NCBI GenBank assembly: GCA_008638375.1 | Contig: CM018032.1 | Coordinates: 57,541,382 to 57,605,381, forward strand | Length of the DNA: 64,000 nt | DNA from: Nyssa sinensis | Lineage: Eukaryota; Streptophyta; Magnoliopsida; Cornales; Nyssaceae | Reading direction: 5' to 3' | Shown here: piece by piece, positions 57,365-64,000 of the stretch | Position numbering within the stretch: the first letter of the stretch is position 1 | Layout: the number at the start of each line of letters is the position of its first letter | Made by a program: the position numbers and the translations under genes | Notes under the pieces: generated by a model | What the model was told of the DNA's origin: nothing | Seen by the model: the letters and a program-made list of their open reading frames with translations, nothing else | Databases searched by the model: none

Positions 57365-58383
57365 GCGTGTGGGTCAGTTTGCCTGTCATTGTCTGTGCAC
57401 ACGTGCACAAAGATGTGTGCATATTACATATATATATATATGTATGTATATAAAATATATCTATGTGGCATTTGATTCTGGAGCATTATTATTATTATTA
57501 TTATTATAGGTGAATATTAGAACATGATTCTGCCCATAAGATTTCATCAAATTGAATTTGATGCTGGAACATAGTTGTTATCCGTGGCATTACACATCTT
57601 TCACAAGAGGTACTTGTTTTTGTGTCTAACGACTCTAACCTGTATGCGTTGCCCTTGCCACCCATTATTGCAAATTGGTATGGGTTCCGTCTGTTTGAGG
57701 TTATACCATAATTGGACTAGGTTCTATAGCATTAACCTAATCAATGATCTAATCTGAACTTTGAAGTTTCATTTTAGAGCCAATTTGACATTAAATTCTT
57801 GTATCATTGACCTACCAAACAAACAAGTCTCTAATTCTAGCATGGACTACTTATCAAAAAAAAAATTCTAGCATGGACTGGGTTGCAAAACCAGGAGTCT
57901 CAATTCCAATCCAACCTGGCTTTAATTGTTCCTCACTTTGTTAGCCCTCGAGGGGTCCAATGCCTGTGAAGAGTATGGAACTGAGTTGAGGTTGAGTTAT
58001 TGCTATGGTCTCAAAAACCACTGAAAACCCACGGCTTAGCTTAGATGGGAAGGTTTCACGGGTTCAGGCCTTGAGGTTGCTAGTTCTACCACTTTAAGTG
58101 ATGTGCATGGATTGTGAGATATTTGCATAATCTGGAGTGTGACACGTCCCAAGTACCTATAGTTGGAAGGATTTTTCATCATTAAAAAAAAAAAAAACTA
58201 TTGAAAATAGTTGAACTCAACTTACTAGTAATCTGCGTGCTTGTTTATTTGCCCATCCATTATTTTGCTTTCTAAATGGTGTGGCTGTTTCTTAATTAAT
58301 ATAAATCTTTCTGATTTCAGGATGATGCTGGGGATGAGATCAAGGAAGCTCCAAAACGTGAGTCAGGCGAGGGGCAGCAGTGA
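53409..58383 (+). CDS. 14-3-3 protein, non-epsilon group (GF14)
   Basis: Four coding exons: 53409-53891, 53988-54110, 57212-57328 and 58321-58383; 786 nt, 261 aa. 14-3-3 dimers bind phosphoserine or phosphothreonine sites and control enzymes such as the plasma-membrane H+-ATPase, nitrate reductase and brassinosteroid factors. Signature 1 [11 protein letters not shown] lies at 47-57, and signature 2 [20 protein letters not shown] at 219-238. The phosphate-binding residues Lys55, Arg62, Arg135 and Tyr136 are all present. The tail is [20 protein letters not shown]. The four-exon layout, the [17 protein letters not shown] insert and the tail place it in the non-epsilon class. A 5' UTR intron runs from 52667 to 53380. 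Intron 1 is only 96 bp and open in frame; the intron 3 donor is GTCTCT inside a CT repeat. Introns 2 and 3 carry SINEs, a Harbinger-like MITE and a tandem duplication. Confidence 0.98.
53892..53987 (+). other. Intron 1 of the 14-3-3 gene, 96 bp and open in frame
   Basis: Donor CAG|GTGGGT and acceptor TTTCATGAAG|GAC. The length is a multiple of three and has no in-frame stop, so retention would insert 32 residues ([20 protein letters not shown] and on). The acceptor CATGAAG is a weak, non-pyrimidine site. Confidence 0.85.
55598..55867. repeat. 135-bp tandem duplication, 14-3-3 intron 2
   Basis: GGCTTCATGACARCTTGACT begins both units. ATCAATTACTGTAATGTGGG and GAAGTGCTGACATTAGGAAA occur in each. 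Confidence 0.9.
56057..56078. repeat. C22 homopolymer
   Basis: Poly-C in 14-3-3 intron 2. Confidence 0.9.
56679..56793 (+). mobile_element. Short SINE in 14-3-3 intron 2
   Basis: Box-A-like TGGTTGGGAAGAGGC and box-B-like GAGGTTCAACTTTC are followed by AATAAAAATAAAA. The flanks ACTTGACTGGG (56668-56678) and ACTTGATTGGG (56794-56804) are a 10/11 target duplication. Confidence 0.75.
56813..57011. mobile_element. PIF/Harbinger-like MITE (199 bp) in 14-3-3 intron 2
   Basis: Ends GGCCCCGTTTGGTGCA and, reversed, GGCCCTGTTTGTCGCA, flanked by TTA at 56810-56812 and 57012-57014. No coding capacity. Confidence 0.8.
57330..57360. repeat. (TC)n microsatellite at a splice donor
   Basis: The TC run starts with the T of the intron 3 GT donor of the 14-3-3 gene. 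Confidence 0.95.
57484..57508. repeat. (ATT)8 microsatellite
   Basis: ATT run in 14-3-3 intron 3. Confidence 0.9.
58031..58197 (+). mobile_element. SINE-like element in 14-3-3 intron 3
   Basis: Box-A-like TTAGCTTAGATGGGAAGG and box-B-like GAGGTTGCTAGTTCTACC about 35 bases apart. The 3' end is an A14 tail. The flanks AACCACTGAAAA and AACTATTGAAAA are a possible target duplication (10/12). Confidence 0.6.
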
Positions 58384-59832
58384 TGAGTTCATAGGAAATG
58401 TACTTTGCACTTTGCACTCATGATTTCAATATTAGATTCCATTTGGGTGGTTGTAGCAAGACTCAATGAATTTGAAAATCTTGAGTGCTGGTGGTTCTTG
58501 TGGTTGTAATGTTCCTACAGATTTGTCAGATTATAAGCTTGTTTCAATACTGACAAAAAGTATGTGATTTGATGGTTTAATAGATCTGTTATTTTAGATG
58601 GTGCTTTTATCAGTGGCTTCTTGTTTCAATATGAATGCTTGAGGTGAATGCAGGTCTTTTCTTTGATTGCTGGGGGAGAGCATCACACTGTAATTTTCTT
58701 TTAAAACCGAAATATTGCTGTGAGGGTTTTGGTTGTTGGAACCATGGCAAGTTTGATTTTATCAAATTTAATTTACTAATTTAGTCAGATTTTTTCAACA
58801 CTAAAACTTGAATTTCAAATAACATGACAGTAGATTATTGGTGTGTCTAAATCAACATTAGTAGTTTATTGCTATCTCGTTTGAGACGCAAATCTTGGTA
58901 CCAAAATTTGAGGCCAAGAGTATTATTCATTTTTTAATTGTGTCCAAATTTTTTGGAGTTGATTCAAGCAATAGTTTTCTCAAGGTTTTTTTTTTTGTTT
59001 TTTTTTTATATGTAAGCAAATATTAATATGTATGTGCAATGATTTAAACTAACGTAAGTGTGTATGTGTAAGCAAATATTTTTTTTGTTTTTGTTATGTG
59101 TATGTGCAATGACTTGAACTAAGGTTAGTGTGTATAGAAAAGATAGATTTTTTCATCAAGATTGCCTAAGCAAGTAAATTTTAAATGCCAAGTAATTATA
59201 AAGTAAATATGTTTGAACCTTTTTTGACAAATGCATTTAATATTGTATCATTATGTTACATTGATTATATAATTTGATATGTTATCAAATGTGGAATGCA
59301 AAATATAATATAAAAAATTAGAAAATCTAGGATATATTATTTACAAAATTTGATATAAAAATTTAGAAAATCTAACATATATTTTTTTCTAAATCCTTTT
59401 TTGGGAAGCATATCACTACATTGAACAATATTACAAAAATTTACTACTATTAATCTTAATTAAGAGGTCGTTTGGTAATACGAGTCATACTTGTAATTTT
59501 AATTTTGTTTTTTTATAAATAATTTAAAAATTTATGAATTATACTCACAATTTTGATATAAATAAATTCGTCGTCAAAATCGTAGACGGCACTCACAATT
59601 TTCTTTTCCGTCGCATTGTGCAAAGTGATTCCGAAAAAAAGAAAGTAAATTAATTGGAAATATAGGCGATGATAGCTACTATATCTGTCGTGATTATCTA
59701 ATTTCAAACTTACATAAATGGATAAGTGACTCATTTTCGAATCGGATTCGCACTCTTAAGTTGCCGCACTAAACTGCCACTATCCAGTACAAATAACTCA
59801 ACTCATTCTTATTTCTTAACGTTCTTCTATCC
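58384..59832. other. Spacer between the 14-3-3 and RCC1-repeat genes
   Basis: 14-3-3 3' UTR (about 58384-58720), then AT-rich sequence with a 70-bp direct repeat (TATGTGCAATGAYTT at 59031 and 59101) and one copy of the dispersed repeat also at 11.6 and 29.6 kb. The RCC1 gene leader begins near 59740. Confidence 0.5.
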
Positions 59833-62680
59833 ATGGCTTCCAAGACCGCCGTCATCGCATGGTCTGCACCCTAAAAGAACTTCCTTCTTTCTCTGCGCTT
59901 CTGTTTCCAGAAACAATAACACTGATCCTCCTTTCCTATATTCCTGCCAGGGGTTCAGGAGAAGACGGACAATTAGGAATTGGCGACAACGAAGAGAAAG
60001 AATGGGTTTGCACTATCAATTCTCTCCAGTCCCAGAAAGTCCGTTCCGTAGTCGCTGGAAGTCGAAACTCACTCGCCATTTGCGAAGACGGCAAGGTCCT
60101 CTTTCTTCTCTCCTTCTTCATCCCCTATATATATATTTATATATATGCAAATGCATGTATATATTTTGCTTCAGATCTCATGTTATTATTTATTTATTTT
60201 TTTGTTGATTTTGTAGTTTCTTTAACTGTTGTTCGATGATAATTTGGTAGTTTTAAGAGAATAATATTTTATTATCAGTTAGCTGAAGTTCGATTTTATG
60301 CGTTGTTTGTTGAATTGGGTGTATTATCAGTTGTTTACGTGGGGTTGGAACCAGAGGGGAACTTTAGGGCACCCACCTAAGACCAAAACCGAGAACATTC
60401 CTAGTCAGGTTAAGGCTCTTGCCGATGTTAAAATTATTCAGGTAATCCCAATACGATGGCTTACTTGAAATGTGGAATATTTGATATTGCTGTAGTGGAA
60501 GTGGAATTTACTGGTGGGTTCTTGATTTGCAGGCTGCAATTGGTGGGTGGCATTGCTTGGCTGTTGATGATCAAGGCCGAGCTTACTCTTGGGGTATAAT
60601 TAATTATGTTAATTTTATAGTACTCCATTTGGTTGCTTAGATAGCTGATGAAGGGAAAGAAGTATAAATTTTCGTCCTTCTTATGGTCTTGTGGAAAATG
60701 AAACTCTTATTTCAACCAAGTCAATTAGTTGCATTGGACACATTTGAGTGGAGAAATAGGTTTTGTTTGATTTCTAATATTGGAATGTTGAAGGAATATA
60801 TCTGTCCTTAGACGTGGGTCACTTGAACATAGAACCATGTCTTGGTTGGGCTGATGCCAGTCTTGGAGACCCCTCACAGGTGCCAGTCACACATTGGGTG
60901 TGTACACAATCTAAAAATAAAATTTATAGTTTTGGATGCTACCAACACTTCTTGTACATTCACTAATGCGTGACCCTCACATTGGACTTTGAGACATGGC
61001 TTCTCTTAGCATGAATACGAGTATGATTGTAAATTTTATGCTTAAATTTGTCCTTTATTTAAAAAATAGATGCCAGATATAATGTGTTTGTGTGTGTGTG
61101 TTGGGGTAGGGGCAGGGGAAAGGAGTCAACATACACACATGGATATAGATATACATATACATCTATAGCTATATTCCTAGAGATTTATATATTTACATAT
61201 GTATATAGTGCCACATCATTGCTGTGTCTTTCCTTTTTAAATTTTAATTTTTTTTTAATGTTTCTGTTCCATGTTTGTCCTTATGCCGCACAATCTCTCG
61301 TTTTTAATTGAAAAAAAAAACAAATAAAATTATTGCTTAAAGGAAAAAGGAATAATTTTATGATTGCTATCCAAATGGCATCTAAGATTTGAAATTTGTT
61401 TTCTTTATTTTCTCACATTTTCTTTAGTATGGTTGAATGCTGTTTAATTGTAGGAATGGGCGCCTATTAGGCAAAAGGATAAGATATATGTTTGGTGCAG
61501 GGGGAAATGAATATGGGCAGTGTGGTGAAGAGCCTGAGCGGAAAGATGACACTGGTAGGCCTTTGAGGAGGGATATTGCAATTCCTCAGCAATGTGCATC
61601 AAAGCTTTCAGTTCGCCAGGTGATTTACTCAATATAAGTGCAAGTCTTTTCGTGAAAGGTGGATCACATTGAATCTTTATCCAATGCATTTTTTTTTTCT
61701 TAGCCTTTATGGATATACTATGAGTGATAATGTTTGGTTGTCATGGAAATTGATTCTACAATAATTCTTTTGTTTCGTTTTAAGAGATAAAGGCATGGTT
61801 CTTGGATCCTTGAGGTGAGTCTTAAATGCCATAACCTTTTTTTTTCCTTGAGCGAAAAGTTGACTGAAATTCAAATATGATTAGGATTGTAAAAAGATTT
61901 ATATAATGATGAGCATAGTTGTATCAAATGATATTACCATAAGATATTCAAGACTTTTTTTTCTTCCTGATAAGTATAAGATAATCAAGAATTGTGGAAA
62001 TCAATATTGTGGATTTTCACTTGTTCTATTGGTAGCAAAAAGTAATGGACTAAAGTTCCCCAGAAGTAACCAGGAAATCCTCGTGTGAAATGAGTTCTTC
62101 ATAGACTTTCGTACCTGCTCAATCTGCATCATCACATGGCCGTTGTGTAATTCCTTACATGCAAATATTAACTAACTTGTCTAGGCCTTGATTTGTAACT
62201 AACATCCTTTAACTTCTTATATTTTAGGTAGCTGCTGGAGGCACACATTCAGTGGTGCTTACACATGAAGGGCATGTATGGACTTGGGGTCAACCATGGC
62301 CTCCTGGAGACATGTATACCCCTATAGACTTGTTTTCTGAATTTTTTTTCTGCGCTTTTTTTTTTTCTTTATTTTTTCCCTGTACTTTAGAATAACCTTC
62401 TGGATTGTTCTTTACAATTTATGATTACTTGCTACATTTTCTTGTTCATTTATATATTTGTTTTTCTTTCCTTTGTAGAAAACAAATTTCCACTCCTCTG
62501 CAAGTACTAGATCTTGAAAGGGTGAGACTCATTGCGGCTGGGGCTTTTCATAATTTGGCTCTCCTTGAGGATGGAATTTTATGTGCATGGGGAAATAATG
62601 AATATGGACAACTTGGAACGGGGGATACCCAACCAAGATCACATCCTGTTCCTGTCCAAGGGTTGTCTGATCTCACTTTG
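59833..62680 (+). CDS. RCC1-repeat family protein (UVR8-like by name), 5' part, continues past the window
   Basis: Seven exons: 59833-59861, 59951-60095, 60331-60441, 60533-60593, 61501-61619, 62228-62313 and 62479-62680; the join is 753 nt (251 codons) with no frameshift, ending in phase at a donor GTGTGT. The product starts MASKTAVIAWGSGEDGQLGIG and repeats RCC1 blades: FTWGWNQRGTLG, YSWGGNEYGQCG, VWTWGQPWPPGD, CAWGNNEYGQLGTGD. Between them are GGWHCLAV, GGTHSVVL and GAFHNLAL. An RCC1 propeller has seven such blades, so roughly half remains. The next expected exon is not visible before 64000. Databases often call such proteins UVR8-like, but the GWRHT motifs and Trp pairs that define the UV-B photoreceptor are absent in the part seen, so UV-B sensing should not be assumed. 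Other RCC1 proteins act as Ran or Rab exchange factors or scaffolds. Confidence 0.92.
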
Positions 62681-64000
62681 GTGTGTATTACCATCTCTGA
62701 CCTGTTGCTTGTTTATTGATTGTTATACTCCATTTCATTAGGGGTTAATTGCAAACACATTTATGGTTTTTCATTCAGTTAATTCATCTGAATGCGTGGC
62801 TGCTGAAATAATATAGTCTTGTTGGGAAAATCTGCATACCAACTTCAGCGCTCTCTCTCTCTCTTCTTGATAAGACCCACTTCAGTTGTCTCTTGAACCT
62901 GTTGAGTATTTGGTTTACAGATTTGGCAAACTAAATTTTGCCATCATATGCGTTTGCATTTCTTGAGTATTTTTGTTAACATGTTCACTCTAATAAAAAT
63001 ATTCGAGGGCACACAATAATTGTGGAGAGGGGAAAATATAGACTTGTCAATGTATAGAACCGAATGAAGAAGAAGTCAGAGAAATTAAGGTAATGAAGTG
63101 CTCAGTGATGCAAGGTTTTGAAGACAAATGAGTTCTTATTTGCAAATAAAAGATCTACTTGGAGAGCATCTGAATGCTGATTTAGATTTTGCAATAGATA
63201 TAAATGCAATCAAAAGTTACATTAAGTTTGTACGGACAATTTTATTAGTTTTATACTCTCTCTCTCTCAAAATTGCTCAACCAAGTTACTTATGTGCTGT
63301 CCTATAGCTGCATGTATATTATAGATATAAAAAAGAAAAATAGGAAAAAGGACCTTATGTCTGGACATTTGGCCTGGTTGACGTCCTTTGGGCCGTGTTT
63401 ATTAGTAACTGTTCATAAAGGTTTGAGTTCACCAATCTTTGCCTATTTCTATGACTTCAGAGGCAACAATATTTGGGAGACACACACACATTATTAGCTT
63501 TCTTCTTAGCTTTGTCAACCATTTAAAGAGTCAAACCAAAAGTTACTTACAAAACCAAGATTAAAGATAAAACCTACTTTCCTCATTAATCATCTTTTGA
63601 ATTATTGAGGAACTTAAAACCACGAAGATGTACTTGTCAAAAACAAAAAAAACAAATCATGAAGATTTAGTAAAAACATAGTTGTCATTGAATAGAAATT
63701 GAAAATTTTCATTAATTTCAATCATTTTAGAATTCCATTGTTTTAGAGGTTTCCAGGTTTTTTGATGGCCAATTTCAACTTAGTCATCTCTGTTATGGAT
63801 TATTAGTGTGCATCTAGTATTAGGGTCATGCAATGATTATTTTCTAAATTAAAGAAGGCCTTTACCTGCTATTGGTTCTGCTCATGTGAAGGTGTGTTGG
63901 GATAGGTGGGTTGGACATAGATCTAACCCTTTAGCATTACTTTGCACAAAGTGATTACTTTTAGAAAACTTTTTTCATAAACAAAAAAGCCATTACCAAG
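62681..64000 (+). other. Intron 7 of the RCC1-repeat gene, no exon seen
   Basis: After the donor at 62681 I find no continuation of the propeller (a VDIAAGGWHS-type exon) up to the window end. The tract is AT-rich with short CT and AC repeats and no recognisable element. Confidence 0.5.

Noticed and set aside
61437..61500. Alternative exon start RLLGKRIRYMFG before RCC1 exon 5
   Set aside because: The GTGCAG acceptor at 61500 restores WGGNEYGQCG in phase; the longer version does not join the upstream exon.

Overview
This is nuclear DNA of a flowering plant, most likely a eudicot. All genes are of plant type, introns have GT-AG ends and are often long, the spacers are AT-rich, and the window is full of LINE, SINE, LTR and MITE remnants plus CT, GA, AC and AT microsatellites. 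I cannot name the species from sequence alone. There is no bacterial, organellar or viral gene set, no tRNA or rRNA gene and no CRISPR array.

Layout: (1) 1-7302, minus strand, the first three exons of an NADPH-dependent diflavin oxidoreductase (ATR3/TAH18 type). The rest is not in the window, and the tract contains nested LINE, hAT and other repeats. (2) 9087-10121, minus, an intronless CXE-type carboxylesterase. (3) 10.2-17.6 kb, spacer with SINEs and three copies of one MITE family. (4) 17830-21776, minus, a four-exon PLAC8/cadmium-resistance-like membrane protein with a long Pro/Gln-rich N-terminus. (5) 21.8-30.5 kb, a transposable-element block: an element with possible captured gene sequence, a nested Harbinger-like element, Copia and Gypsy LTR fragments and a LINE tail. 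(6) 30799-40865, plus, the complete 15-exon gene for chaperonin subunit CCT-zeta (535 aa). (7) 42321-49432, minus, a three-exon CMC1-like twin-CX9C protein (93 aa) whose 6.1-kb second intron is filled with LINE copies and a MULE-like insertion. (8) 49.6-52.3 kb, a very AT-rich spacer with a large foldback and a PRA1 pseudogene bracketed by GGTTCAACC-type repeats. (9) 53409-58383, plus, a four-exon non-epsilon 14-3-3 gene (261 aa). (10) 59833-62680 and beyond, plus, the first seven exons of an RCC1-repeat gene that runs off the window.

The genes are unrelated housekeeping or stress genes that happen to be neighbours: cytosolic Fe-S electron supply, an esterase, a membrane PLAC8 protein, protein folding, cytochrome oxidase assembly, phosphoprotein signalling and an RCC1 propeller. 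There is no operon-like logic. I found no new multi-gene system. The most interesting structure is the nested insertion history, where several events are supported by target-site duplications read directly from the sequence, and several splice-site oddities in the 14-3-3 and PLAC8 genes. Exon junctions were placed by joining reading frames at GT-AG sites; each complete gene closes without a frameshift and ends at a stop codon.
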